Shown here one piece after another: positions 8,312-20,059 of a stretch of 64,000 nucleotides of DNA. The position numbers and the translations under genes were made by a program. Where the stretch lies: contig NZ_JACHLZ010000001.1 of the NCBI RefSeq assembly GCF_014204755.1, positions 682,001-746,000 of the forward strand, given 5' to 3'. How positions within the stretch are numbered: the first letter of the stretch is position 1; each line of letters starts with the position of its first letter. The stretch comes from Brachybacterium aquaticum. Lineage in GTDB: Bacteria > Actinomycetota > Actinomycetes > Actinomycetales > Dermabacteraceae. Under the pieces are notes generated by a model. The model did no database searches. It had not been told where the DNA came from and saw only the letters and a list, made by a program, of their open reading frames with translations.

Positions 8312-9055
8312 ATGGCACGCACGATCCTCACCCCCCGCACCGCTCGCACCGCCGCCACGGGCCGGGGCGCGCTGCGCTCCGTGGCCCTCGGCGCGCTCGT
8401 CGTCGGCCTCGCCGCCGGCTGCGGCAGCAGCGGCACCACAGAGGCCCCCGCCATCGAAGGCCCCGGCGCCTCCGCAGAGGAGGGTGCCGACGAGAGCACC
8501 GCCGACGACAGCGCGACGGACGAGGCGTCCGACGGGGGCGCCGGCGCGTCCGACGGCGGCGGCGCCTCCGACGACGGCGGTGCCGCTGCTGGTGCTGCGG
8601 GTGCCGCGCTGCCCGAGGACGCCGACCTCGCCACCGAGCAGCTCCCGATCCCCGCGGAGGAGGCCGTGCGCCTCGGCACCGACGCGGTCAGCGGCGGCGT
8701 GCTCACCTCGCTCGAGATCGACCACGACGACGACCAGTGGGAGTGGGAGGTCGAGCTCGTCGTGGACGGCGTCCAGCACGACCTCGACATCGACGCCACC
8801 ACCGGAGAGATCACGGAGCACGATCAGGACGACGACGATGACGACCAGGACCCGGCCGTCGACGTCACCTCCCCGATGCCCTACGCCGAGGCGATCGAGC
8901 TCGCCGTCGGCCAGGAGCCCGGGCGCGTGAGCGGCTGGGACCTCGACTCCGACGACGGCACCATCCGCTACCAGATCGACATCGAGCGCTCCGGCGGCGA
9001 CGACGTGGAGGTGGAGGTCGACGTCGAGACCGGCGAGGTCCGCGTCGAGGACTGA
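8312..9055 (+). CDS. PepSY-domain lipoprotein
   Basis: A 247-residue secreted lipoprotein. The signal peptide ends in the lipobox LAAGC with the lipidated Cys at residue 37. A long Asp/Ser/Gly/Ala-rich linker (about 45-105) is followed by two PepSY-type repeats. The first holds WEWEVELVVDGVQHDLDIDA then TTGEI; the second holds IRYQIDIERSGGDD then VETGEVRVED. PepSY modules bind or inhibit peptidases or sense envelope state; the exact role here is unknown. The protein is strikingly acidic, with a run DQDDDDDDQDP between the repeats. GGAAGG precedes the ATG. Confidence 0.9.
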   Translation: MARTILTPRTARTAATGRGALRSVALGALVVGLAAGCGSSGTTEAPAIEGPGASAEEGADESTADDSATDEASDGGAGASDGGGASDDGGAAAGAAGAALPEDADLATEQLPIPAEEAVRLGTDAVSGGVLTSLEIDHDDDQWEWEVELVVDGVQHDLDIDATTGEITEHDQDDDDDDQDPAVDVTSPMPYAEAIELAVGQEPGRVSGWDLDSDDGTIRYQIDIERSGGDDVEVEVDVETGEVRVED

Positions 9056-9066
9056 CACCCTGTTGC

Positions 9067-9136
9067 GACGCCCCGCCGGCAGTCGTGACGCCCCGCCGGC
9101 AGTCGTGACGCCACGCCGGCAGTCCTGACGCCCCGC
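9067..9136. repeat. 20-bp tandem repeat, 3.5 copies
   Basis: The unit GACGCCCCGCCGGCAGTCGT occurs at 9067-9086 and 9087-9106 without a mismatch. It recurs at 9107-9126 with two changes and as a 10-base partial copy at 9127-9136. It lies between the ends of the convergent lipoprotein and amidohydrolase genes and encodes nothing visible. Confidence 0.9.
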
Positions 9137-9167
9137 TCCTGTGCGGGCCGTCAGCGCGTCCCGGGCC

Positions 9168-10454
9168 TCACCGGGGCGCGATCACCGGCTCCCCGTCGGC
9201 CGCCCGATGCATGACCTCGCGCCCGCACTGCCACACCCGCAGCGAGCGGTGGCGGACATCCAGCGGGTCGCCCTCCCAGAGCACCAGGTCCGCGTCCTTG
9301 CCCTCGGTGAGCGAGCCGAGGCGGTCCTCGAGGCCGAGCACCCGGGCCGGGTGCAGGGTGATCGCGCGCAGCGCGTCCGCGGGCTCCATGCCGTGCTTGA
9401 CCGCGAGCGCGGCCTGGGTGACGAGGAACTCGATCGGCACCACCGGGTGGTCGGTGATGATCGTGACCTCGACCCCGGCGGCGGTGAGCAGGCCCGGGGC
9501 GCGCGGGGTGCGGTGTCGCACCTCGACCTTCGAGCGGGAGACGATCAGCGGTCCGTACAGCACCGGCACCCCCGCCTCCGCGATCCGGTCCGCGATCAGG
9601 TACGACTCGGTGCCGTGGTCCAGGACCAGGCGGTAGCCGAACTCCTCGGCCAGGCGCAGGGCGGTCGCGATGTCGTCGGCCCGATGGGCGTGCTGGCGCC
9701 AGGGGATCTCGCGCTCCAGCACGCGGGTCAGCGCCTCGGAGAAGAGGTCCGCGTCCCGCTCGCCCTCGGGCTTCGCCGCCCAGGCGCGGGCCTTCGCGAA
9801 GGCCTGGCGGATCGTGAGGGCCACGCCGAGTCGGGTCGAGGGGGTCTGCTTCCGCTCCCCGTACACGCGCTTGGGGTTCTCGCCGAGTGCGGACTTCAGC
9901 CCGGAGGGGTGGCGCAGCACCATCTCGTCGACCACCCGGCCGTGGGTGCGCAGCGCGACGGCGAGCCCGCCGATGGGGTTGCCGGAGCCGGGGTTCACGT
10001 TCACGGCGGTGACCCCGCCGATGATCGCGTCGTCGAAGCCGACGTCGGCGGGGTTGATCGCGTCGATCGCGCGGGCTGCCGCCATCACCGGGTCGGTCAT
10101 CTCGTTGGTGTCGTCGCCGGCCCAGCCCTCGCCCTCCTCGTCGACGCCGAGGTGCACGTGCGCGTCGATGAATCCGGGCAGCAGCCAGGCCCCGTCGGCG
10201 TCGATCACGGGGCGGTCCGCGGGGATCTCGAGGTCGGGGCCGAGCCCCGTGATCCGCCCCTCGCGCACCAGGACCGTGCCGTCGAAGGGCTCGCCCTCGA
10301 TCGGCACGACGTGCGCGCCGGTGATCGCGAAGGTCGTGCCCTCCACAGTGCTCCGGTCGGCCGACGTGCTCCTGCCGGCCGACGTGCTCGCGGCGGGGGA
10401 GGGGGAGGCGGGATCGTCGGCGGGGACGGGGCGGTGAACGGGCTCGGGAGTCAT
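9168..10454 (-). CDS. Amidohydrolase-superfamily metal-dependent hydrolase (imidazolonepropionase-like)
   Basis: A 428-residue cytoplasmic hydrolase of the amidohydrolase superfamily. Metal-binding signatures are DAHVHLG (H99 and H101), the strand HAHRADDI in mid-protein, DHGTES, and the final TDHP Asp. The C-terminal LTEGKDADLVLWEGDPL returns to the small beta-sandwich typical of imidazolonepropionase-like and dihydroorotase-like enzymes. The substrate is not identifiable. The first 40 residues are a disordered Ser/Ala/Pro stretch whose DNA includes a GTCGGCCGAC copy. The start is the ATG directly after GGAGG. The gene is divergent from ppk2. Confidence 0.87.
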   Translation of the reverse strand: MTPEPVHRPVPADDPASPSPAASTSAGRSTSADRSTVEGTTFAITGAHVVPIEGEPFDGTVLVREGRITGLGPDLEIPADRPVIDADGAWLLPGFIDAHVHLGVDEEGEGWAGDDTNEMTDPVMAAARAIDAINPADVGFDDAIIGGVTAVNVNPGSGNPIGGLAVALRTHGRVVDEMVLRHPSGLKSALGENPKRVYGERKQTPSTRLGVALTIRQAFAKARAWAAKPEGERDADLFSEALTRVLEREIPWRQHAHRADDIATALRLAEEFGYRLVLDHGTESYLIADRIAEAGVPVLYGPLIVSRSKVEVRHRTPRAPGLLTAAGVEVTIITDHPVVPIEFLVTQAALAVKHGMEPADALRAITLHPARVLGLEDRLGSLTEGKDADLVLWEGDPLDVRHRSLRVWQCGREVMHRAADGEPVIAPR

Positions 10455-10552
10455 CCTCCGACCCTCCTGCGCAGGCGCTCCGCCGTCAAGTCGCCGTCAA
10501 GCCGGAACCGCCCGGGTGAGCGGCGGAGCCGGGCTCGTGGTGGGCGACCCGC

Positions 10553-10566
10553 TACCCTCCTGTGCC
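10553..10566 (+). promoter_or_regulatory. Candidate leaderless -10 box for ppk2
   Basis: TACCCT at 10553-10558 lies eight bases before the ATG at 10567 and there is no purine-rich ribosome binding site, so the mRNA may start at the ATG. Confidence 0.4.
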
Positions 10567-11460
10567 ATGTCGACCTCGAAGAAGAACTCGAAGAAGAAGT
10601 CCGCCGGCGATGCCGAGCAGGCCCCGCGCGGCTTCCTGATCCCCAACGACTGGAAGGGGGACGTGCGCGATCTGGATCCGCGCGCCACCCCCGGGTTCGA
10701 CGGGAAGAAGGCCGAGGGCCAGGAGTTCCTCCTCGCCCGCGACGCCGAGCTCGACGGCCTCCAGGAGCGGCTGTTCGCCGCGGACCACGGCGATGAGAAG
10801 GGCCGCAGCGTCCTCCTGGTCGTCCAGGGCATGGACACCTCCGGCAAGGGCGGGATCATGCGCCACGTGGTCGGCTCGGTGGACCCGCAGGGCGTGGACA
10901 TCTCCGCGTTCAAGGCCCCCACCGACGAGGAGAAGAAGCACGACTTCCTGTGGCGGATCCGCCCGCACGCCCCGCGACCGGGCCAGATCGGCGTGTTCGA
11001 CCGCTCCCACTACGAGGACGTGCTCATCCACCGCGTCCACGGCTGGGCCGACGCCAAGGAGATCCGCTCCCGCTACACCGCCATCAACGCCTTCGAGCGG
11101 GAGCTCGCCGCGGCCGGCACCACCGTGGTGAAGGTGATGCTGCACATCTCCCACGAGGAGCAGGGCCAGCGGCTCATGGAGCGCCTCGAGCGCCCCGACA
11201 AGCACTGGAAGTACAACCCCGGCGACGTCGACGAGCGGGAGCACTGGGACGACTACATGGAGGCGTACACCCGCGCGCTGCGCGCCACCTCGACCGTGGG
11301 CGCGCCCTGGCACGTGATCCCCGCGGACCGCAAGTGGTACGCCCGCATCGCCGTCCAGCAGCTGCTCATCGATGCCCTGATCGAGATCGACCCGCAGTGG
11401 CCCGCGGCCGACTTCGACGTCGAGGAGGAGATCGGCCGTCTCTCCGCGACCATGGAGTGA
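10567..11460 (+). CDS. ppk2: Polyphosphate kinase 2 family protein
   Basis: A 297-residue enzyme that transfers phosphate between polyphosphate and nucleotides. The Walker A motif GMDTSGKGG spans residues 88-96 and the Walker B-like FDRSHYEDVL starts at 144. The lid region RLERPDKHWKYNPGDVDERE is typical of the PPK2 family. The N-terminus is a Lys/Ser-rich tail. The ATG at 10567 was chosen over upstream starts because the -10 box lies between them. Whether it prefers AMP, ADP or GDP cannot be decided from sequence. It starts a same-strand run with tpx, the DUF488 gene and the TauE gene. Confidence 0.92.
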   Translation: MSTSKKNSKKKSAGDAEQAPRGFLIPNDWKGDVRDLDPRATPGFDGKKAEGQEFLLARDAELDGLQERLFAADHGDEKGRSVLLVVQGMDTSGKGGIMRHVVGSVDPQGVDISAFKAPTDEEKKHDFLWRIRPHAPRPGQIGVFDRSHYEDVLIHRVHGWADAKEIRSRYTAINAFERELAAAGTTVVKVMLHISHEEQGQRLMERLERPDKHWKYNPGDVDEREHWDDYMEAYTRALRATSTVGAPWHVIPADRKWYARIAVQQLLIDALIEIDPQWPAADFDVEEEIGRLSATME

Positions 11461-11525
11461 GCGAGGCGACGGGGCTCCCAGGGTCCGGCTTGTGCCGTTC
11501 AGGTGGCCGCACCATGATGGGGGCC

Positions 11526-12023
11526 ATGGCTTCCATCACCGTCAACAACACTCCCGTGACCACTGTGGGCGAGCTGCCCGCGAAGGGCTCGACCCTCCCG
11601 GCCTTCGAGCTCGTGGGCCAGGACATGGCCCCCGTCTCCAGCGCCGACCTCGCCGGCAAGCGCGTGGTGCTGAACATCTTCCCGTCCGTGGACACCGGCA
11701 CCTGCGCGATGTCCGTGCGGAAGTTCAACGAGCTCGCCTCGAGCCTGGAGAACACCGTCGTGGTCTGCGCCTCGAAGGACCTCCCCTTCGCCCAGGCCCG
11801 CTTCTGCGGCGCCGAGGGCCTGGAGAACGTCGTCACCGGCTCCGCCTTCCGCTCCTCCTTCGGTGAGGACCTCGGCGTGACCATGGCCGACGGCCCGCTC
11901 CAGGGTCTGCTCTCCCGCGCCGTCGTGGTCGCCGACGCCGACGGCACCGTGCTGTACACCGAGCAGGTCTCCGAGGTCTCCCAGGAGCCCGACTACGACG
12001 CGGCGGTCGCCGCGCTCTCCTGA
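11526..12023 (+). CDS. tpx: Thiol peroxidase (atypical 2-Cys peroxiredoxin)
   Basis: A 165-residue antioxidant enzyme that reduces hydrogen and alkyl peroxides with thioredoxin. The peroxidatic Cys is C60 in FPSVDTGTCAMSVRKFNE and the resolving Cys is C94 in ARFCGAEG, the Tpx arrangement. C81 in VVVCASKDLPFAQ is the usual third cysteine position. The length is normal. The start MASITVNN was taken at 11526; ATG codons at 11514 and 11517 are in frame but extend beyond the usual N-terminus. A CATGAT box seven bases upstream might make the mRNA leaderless. Confidence 0.95.
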   Translation: MASITVNNTPVTTVGELPAKGSTLPAFELVGQDMAPVSSADLAGKRVVLNIFPSVDTGTCAMSVRKFNELASSLENTVVVCASKDLPFAQARFCGAEGLENVVTGSAFRSSFGEDLGVTMADGPLQGLLSRAVVVADADGTVLYTEQVSEVSQEPDYDAAVAALS

Positions 12024-12043
12024 CGGACCGCGCCCCGCACCAC

Positions 12044-12083
12044 CAGGACCCGGTCCGCGCCCCACGGCGCGTGCCGGGTCCTG
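12044..12083 (+). terminator. Terminator after tpx
   Basis: CAGGACCCGG (12044-12053) pairs perfectly with CCGGGTCCTG (12074-12083), with an inner GCGCC/GGCGC pair. It lies 20 bases after the tpx stop. Confidence 0.85.
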
Positions 12084-12129
12084 TGCATCCCCGCCCCGGC
12101 ATACCCGCCCTGCCCCGGAAGGACCGGCG

Positions 12130-12513
12130 ATGATCGCCCCGACCCTCACCCTCGCGCGCGTCCACGACGTCGTGGACGACGACGGCCCGGCCGACGGGGA
12201 GATCCGCGTCCTCGTGGACCGCTTGTGGCCCCGCGGGGTGAAGAAGGAGCGCCTCGCCCACGACGAGTGGGACAAGGATGTCGCCCCCAGCACGGAGCTG
12301 CGGAAGGCCTTCCACGGTGGCGAGCTGGACTTCGAGGAGTTCTCCGCCCGCTACCGGCGCGAGCTCGAGGACGGCGACGCCGCCCAGGCGCTCCTGGACC
12401 GCGCCGCCGAGGCGGGCGCCGAGCGGATCGTGCTGCTCTACGCCGCGAAGGACACCGCCCAAAATCACGCCCAGGTGCTGCGGGACGTGCTCGCGGAGCT
12501 CGCCGGCGCCTGA
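12130..12513 (+). CDS. DUF488 family protein
   Basis: A 127-residue cytoplasmic protein. IRVLVDRLWPRGVKKERLAH (about 25-44), the WDKDVAPSTELRKAFH stretch and LLYAAKDTAQNHAQVL identify the short DUF488 (YeaO-like) type, whose biochemical function is unknown. GGAAGGACCGGCG precedes the ATG. Confidence 0.85.
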   Translation: MIAPTLTLARVHDVVDDDGPADGEIRVLVDRLWPRGVKKERLAHDEWDKDVAPSTELRKAFHGGELDFEEFSARYRRELEDGDAAQALLDRAAEAGAERIVLLYAAKDTAQNHAQVLRDVLAELAGA

Positions 12514-12618
12514 CCCCGGCCCGCCCCGGCCGTGACTGGGGCCCACGCACGGTCCCCGCAGGGGATCCAGGACCCCTCCCGCCCGCCGGACGACCCGGTT
12601 CGCTCCGCGCCCCGGCGG

Positions 12619-12632
12619 TAGGGTCATCGCTC
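12619..12632 (+). promoter_or_regulatory. Candidate leaderless -10 box for the TauE/SafE gene
   Basis: TAGGGT at 12619-12624 lies eight bases before the GTG at 12633. No ribosome binding site is present between them. Confidence 0.45.
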
Positions 12633-13505
12633 GTGGATCCCCTCTCCCTCGTCGTCCTGCTCGTGATGGGCACCCTCGCCGGCGCCATCAACGCGGCGGT
12701 CGGCTCCGGCTCGCTGCTGACGCTGCCGGTGCTGCTCGCGCTCGGCATCCCGCCGGGCACCGCCGTGCGCACCAACACGCTCGGCATCCTGTTCTCCACC
12801 ATCGGCTCGGTGACCGGCTACCGCAAGGAGATCGCCGCCGAGGGGAGGGCGCTGCGGCCCCTGATCGTCATCACCGCCGTCATGGCGAGCGTCGGTGCGC
12901 TGCTGCTGCTCGTCTCGCCCTCCTCCGCGCTGGACATCGTCGTCCCGATCCTCATCGTGGTGGCGCTGGCGATGGTGATCTTCCAGAAGCCCTTCGTCCG
13001 CGCGATCACCGCCCGCCGGGAGCGACGCGAGGCGGCGGCGGGGGAGACCCCGTCGGCCGACGAGACCCCGTCGGCCGACCCCGCGAGCGATGTCGCGAGC
13101 TACGCGAGCCCCGCCGCCGGCGCCGTCCCGCGCAGCCCCTACCGCGCACCGGGCCTGCTGGCCGCGATGGGCGGCGCCTCGATCTACGGCGGCTACTTCA
13201 CCGCCGCGCAGGGGATCCTCTACCTCGGCATCCTCGGCGTCGCGACCGGCAAGCCCATGGGCGCCGTCAACCACGTCAAGAACCTCGCGAGCCTGATCGT
13301 CAACGCCGCCGCCGCGACGGTGTACGTCATCGCGCACTTCGTGCTGGGCGTGGAGATCCTGTGGATCGCGAGCGCCGCGATCGCGGTCGGCGCGCTGCTG
13401 GGCGGCTACTTCGGCGCGCACCTGGCCAAGCGCATGCCGGAGTGGCTGCTGCGCGGCATCATCGTGCTGGTCGCCGTGGTGGCGCTGGTGCGGCAGTTCG
13501 TCTGA
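12633..13505 (+). CDS. TauE/SafE family membrane permease
   Basis: A 290-residue membrane protein with about eight predicted spans in two halves: VVLLVMGTLAGAINAAVGSG at the N-terminus and GGASIYGGYFTAAQGILYLG starting the second half. This is the TauE/SafE (DUF81) fold, linked in other bacteria to sulfite, sulfonate or organic-anion export; the substrate here is unknown. The central cytoplasmic loop is a low-complexity Pro/Ser/Ala/Asp stretch encoded by two exact GTCGGCCGAC copies (13052 and 13070). The start is a GTG, chosen by topology and by the -10 box. Confidence 0.87.
   Translation: MDPLSLVVLLVMGTLAGAINAAVGSGSLLTLPVLLALGIPPGTAVRTNTLGILFSTIGSVTGYRKEIAAEGRALRPLIVITAVMASVGALLLLVSPSSALDIVVPILIVVALAMVIFQKPFVRAITARRERREAAAGETPSADETPSADPASDVASYASPAAGAVPRSPYRAPGLLAAMGGASIYGGYFTAAQGILYLGILGVATGKPMGAVNHVKNLASLIVNAAAATVYVIAHFVLGVEILWIASAAIAVGALLGGYFGAHLAKRMPEWLLRGIIVLVAVVALVRQFV
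13052..13079. repeat. Two GTCGGCCGAC copies in the TauE loop
   Basis: Exact copies at 13052-13061 and 13070-13079, spaced 18 bases apart, form a 6-residue repeat (TPSADE/TPSADP) in the central loop. Confidence 0.8.
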
Positions 13506-13544
13506 GCACACCGGTTCCGCCGAGGCGTCCGGGCCCGCACCCGC

Positions 13545-14333
13545 TCACGCGAGGAAGGGCAGCACCTCGGCGAGGATCTCGTCCGGCGGGTACAGCGTCG
13601 CGCCGTGATCCCGGCCCGGCAGGGGCACGAACTCGGCGTCGGGCATGAGCCCGGCCGCGCGGCGGGAGTCCTCGAACCGCGGATGGTCCTCCGTCCCGGC
13701 CATCCACAGCGCCGGGACGGTGCACGCCTCGAGCACCTCGTCGGGCACGCCCGGGGTCGCGTCGGTCGCGGCGAGCAGGGCGGCGACCGCCTGGTGGTCC
13801 GCGGAGAGGAAGGCCGTGCGGGTCGCGCGGGCGCGCCGCTCCGTGACCTCGGGGCCGAGGCCCTGCCCGGCGCAGAAGGCCTCCATCCCCTCGCTCGCGA
13901 CCGTGTCGATCACGCCGGGGAAGAACACCGAGTCGATCTGTCTCTGCTGCGGGGAGGCGGAGCCGCCGAGGCTCACCAGGCGCGTGATCCGGCCGGGCAG
14001 CTCGAGAGCGGCGGTCAGCGCGATCCGCGCCCCGAGCGAGTAGCCCATCACGGCCGTGCGGCCGATCCCCTCGGCCTCGAGCACCGCGAGCAGGTCCGCG
14101 ACGAACACCGCCTGGGTGTAGGCGGCCGGGTCGTGGGGCTTCTCGGAGGAGCCGTGGCCGCGCAGGTCCACCCGGATGACGGTGTGCTGCTCGGCGAGCG
14201 GGGCGAGGTAGCCGAGCCCCCGCCAGATCGCGCGGGAGAGCACCGAGCCGTGCAGCAGCACGAGCGGCGGGCCGTCGCCCGCGACGTCGTAGCGCAGTTC
14301 GATGCCGTCGACGGGGGAGGGGATGACGGGCAC
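13545..14333 (-). CDS. Alpha/beta-fold hydrolase
   Basis: A 262-residue serine hydrolase. The oxyanion segment is PLVLLHGSVLSRAIW, the nucleophile elbow GYSLG holds S99, the acid is in MAGTEDHPRFEDS, and the His is in GRDHGATLYPP near the C-terminus. The catalytic triad is therefore complete. It could be an esterase, lactonase or dehalogenase-like enzyme; I cannot choose. The start is a GTG preceded by GGAAGGACCGCC. It is the last of three leftward genes after the isocitrate dehydrogenase and the membrane protein, 47 bases after the latter. Confidence 0.88.
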   Translation of the reverse strand: MPVIPSPVDGIELRYDVAGDGPPLVLLHGSVLSRAIWRGLGYLAPLAEQHTVIRVDLRGHGSSEKPHDPAAYTQAVFVADLLAVLEAEGIGRTAVMGYSLGARIALTAALELPGRITRLVSLGGSASPQQRQIDSVFFPGVIDTVASEGMEAFCAGQGLGPEVTERRARATRTAFLSADHQAVAALLAATDATPGVPDEVLEACTVPALWMAGTEDHPRFEDSRRAAGLMPDAEFVPLPGRDHGATLYPPDEILAEVLPFLA

Positions 14334-14380
14334 GGCGGTCCTTCCGGGAGGGGGCGCGGGATGGTGCGCGGGATGGGGAG

Positions 14381-17760
<3,380 letters not shown>

Positions 17761-17801
17761 TCACTCCCGCAGGTGCGGTCCGGTCGATTCGACCCGTCTC
17801 C

Positions 17802-19049
17802 TCAGTCGGCGCCGTCGCCGGGGACGACCTGCACGTCCCAGGGCTCCGAGAGCACCAGGTGCGTCGCACCCTCGGCATCGACCGTCGCGGCAAAGGCTTG
17901 CGCGCGGTAGGTGCCGGGGGAGAGGGCGCCGTGGCAGGCGCCGTGGGTGGTCCACGCGGTCTCGCCGGTGGTCGCGCCCTCCGCGTCCAGCCACTGCAGG
18001 GGGATGGCCTGGGCATTGCGGGCCCCGGCCGTGATCGTGCCCGTCGCGGGATCGGTCACCACGATGCCCGCGAGCAGCGCCCGGGTGCCGTGGTCGGTCG
18101 AGGTCACCGTCACCCGCGCCCGAGCCCCGTCGCCCACCGAGTCGCGCGGGATCTCGGCGGGGATCGTGGTGGTCGGGTCCTCGGCGCGGACCGCGAGCCC
18201 GTCGCCGTCGCCGACCGGCGCGAGCTCCGTCCCGCAGGCGAGGCTCGAGAGGTCCGCGGGGATCTCCCCATCCGTCGAGGAGACCGCACCGGGCACGGCC
18301 CGCAGCCGTCCCTCCACGACGTCGACCATCACGTCCTCGCTCGCCGTCCAGCCGCTGCGCTCGGCCTGCCGCCCCGACCCCTCCATGCCCCCACCGCTCA
18401 GGCGCAGGAGGTACTGCCCGTCGGGGAGCGGGGCGTCGTCGCAGGTGCCGAGCGTGAGGCGCGCGGTCACGGCCGACGGGGCCCGCGCGGGCCCCTCGTC
18501 GGTGGCGCCGCCGTCGGTCGCATCCTCGTTCCCGTCCTCGGCGCCCGCGGGCACCTCCACCCGGGCGCGCACCACCATCGGGGGCACGGGGGAGTCCGGG
18601 GTGCCGGGCTCGACGTCGGCCCCGTCGGCCGGGAGACCGCGCGCGGTCGGATCGGCCGGTAGCACGAGCGCCTCCGGGGCGAAGCCGCCGTAGGCGGCGC
18701 CGTCCTCGAGGGCGAAGTCGCCCGAGATCGTCACCTCGTTCCCCGCGGCGCTCACCGTGCGCGGGGTCATCGTCCCGCCCTCGCGCGAGGGCACGGGGTC
18801 CTCGCCCTCGCCGGGCCGGCACAGCCATCCCGGATCGACGCTCACTTGCTCCGCGGCGGCGATCGCCGCGGGATCGAGGGTGGGGGCGGCGGCCGACGGG
18901 GTCGCCTGCTCGTCGTTGTCCTGCCGGGCCCCGGGGAACGCGTCGCAGGCGGCGAGGGAGAGGGCGAGCGCGGCCGCGGCGAGCGTAGCGGCCGTGCGGC
19001 GGAGGGGTGCTGTCGCGGGGGCCGGGCGGCGGGAGGGCACGGGCGTCAT
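17802..19049 (-). CDS. Putative lipoprotein of unknown function
   Basis: A 415-residue (or, from a GTG at 19067, 421-residue) exported protein. A signal peptide with AATLAAAALALSLAAC supplies a lipobox, so the Cys should be lipidated on the outer face of the membrane. The mature part is rich in Asp, Gly, Pro and Thr with beta-strand-like segments, and there are paired Cys in GWLCRPGEG, LGTCDDAP, SLACGTEL and HGACHGAL. I recognise no domain. No ribosome binding site precedes either start, so the ATG was preferred as a possible leaderless start. Several GGCCGACGGGG stretches occur in the linkers. Confidence 0.75.
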   Translation of the reverse strand: MTPVPSRRPAPATAPLRRTAATLAAAALALSLAACDAFPGARQDNDEQATPSAAAPTLDPAAIAAAEQVSVDPGWLCRPGEGEDPVPSREGGTMTPRTVSAAGNEVTISGDFALEDGAAYGGFAPEALVLPADPTARGLPADGADVEPGTPDSPVPPMVVRARVEVPAGAEDGNEDATDGGATDEGPARAPSAVTARLTLGTCDDAPLPDGQYLLRLSGGGMEGSGRQAERSGWTASEDVMVDVVEGRLRAVPGAVSSTDGEIPADLSSLACGTELAPVGDGDGLAVRAEDPTTTIPAEIPRDSVGDGARARVTVTSTDHGTRALLAGIVVTDPATGTITAGARNAQAIPLQWLDAEGATTGETAWTTHGACHGALSPGTYRAQAFAATVDAEGATHLVLSEPWDVQVVPGDGAD

Positions 19050-19080
19050 CGTACGAGCAGGGGGCACAGGACGAGGAGGG

Positions 19081-19920
19081 TCACAGCACGAGCAGGGTCA
19101 CGGCCATCACGGCCATGCCGGCGATCAGGGAGTAGATGACCGTGTGGTGCTCGCCGGTCTCCTCGGCCGCCGGCAGCAGCTCGTCCAGGGACACGAACAC
19201 CATCACCCCGGCAACCCCGGCGAGGATCGCGCCCATCGCCCCACCCGACATCAGCGGGGCGAGCAGCAGGTACCCGATCACCGCGCCTACGGGCTCCGCG
19301 AGCCCCGTCATCGTCGCCAGCCAGAACGCCTTGGACCGGGACCCGGTCGCCCGCCGCACCGGCACCGCGACCGCGAGGCCCTCGGGGATGTTGTGCAGGG
19401 CGATCGCGGCGACCACCGGGATCGCGACCTCGGGGGTCTGCAGCGCGGCGACGAAGGTCGCGAAGCCCTCGGGCACGTTGTGCAGGGCGAGCACCAGGGC
19501 GGTGACCGTCCCGGTGCGCAGCAGCCGCGCGCGCAAGGCACGGTCCGAGGCCTGCTCCTCAAGGGTGCGCAGCGCGGCGTGGCCGTGGCTGCCCTCCATG
19601 CGGCCGTGGAACTCGTGGGGGCTGACGGGCTCCGGCACCAGCCGGTCCAGCACGGCGATCAGCGCGATGCCGGCGAAGAACGCACCGGTCGCTATCGCCA
19701 TGCCGCGCCCGGACACCGGGCCGGTCGCCCCGCCCCCGGAGAGCACGGCCGCCCCGGCGGGCATCAGCTCCACGAAGGAGACGTAGAGCATCACCCCGGC
19801 GGAGAGGCCGAGGCCACCGGCGAGCGCTTTCGGGCTCGTGCCGCGACCGAGCACGCCGAGCGCCGCGCCGATGCTGGTGGCACCGCCGGCGAGCAGGGTG
19901 AGGAGGAAGGCGACGAGCAC
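19081..19920 (-). CDS. ZIP-family divalent metal transporter (ZupT-like)
   Basis: A 279-residue membrane protein importing zinc or other divalent cations. The two metal-binding helices carry ALHNVPEGFATFVA and ALHNIPEGLAVAV, the paired HNxPEG motifs that define ZIP/ZupT proteins. A cytoplasmic loop between spans three and four holds a His-containing stretch (HEFHGRMEGSHGHAA) typical of the family. The start is a GTG. It ends 31 bases before the start of the next leftward lipoprotein gene, so the two could share a transcript. Confidence 0.92.
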   Translation of the reverse strand: MLVAFLLTLLAGGATSIGAALGVLGRGTSPKALAGGLGLSAGVMLYVSFVELMPAGAAVLSGGGATGPVSGRGMAIATGAFFAGIALIAVLDRLVPEPVSPHEFHGRMEGSHGHAALRTLEEQASDRALRARLLRTGTVTALVLALHNVPEGFATFVAALQTPEVAIPVVAAIALHNIPEGLAVAVPVRRATGSRSKAFWLATMTGLAEPVGAVIGYLLLAPLMSGGAMGAILAGVAGVMVFVSLDELLPAAEETGEHHTVIYSLIAGMAVMAVTLLVL

Positions 19921-20047
19921 GGGGGAACCCTAGCCCCTCGGACAGCTCGCAGGGCAGGGCGGAGGGCGGGCCGGACGGGGCCGGACGTCGGGCGGGGAGC
20001 CAGGCCGCCCGCCGTGGGCACCTCGGCCCCGCCCCCGCGCCCGCTCC

Positions 20048-20059
20048 TAGACTGGGCGC
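20048..20059 (+). promoter_or_regulatory. Leaderless-type promoter of hisD
   Basis: TAGACT (20048-20053) lies six bases before the ATG at 20060 with no ribosome binding site between, so the predicted mRNA begins at or next to the start codon. Confidence 0.6.

Noticed and set aside
13506-13544. Terminator between the convergent TauE and hydrolase genes
   Set aside because: Only 39 bases lie between the stops and no stable perfect stem could be drawn.
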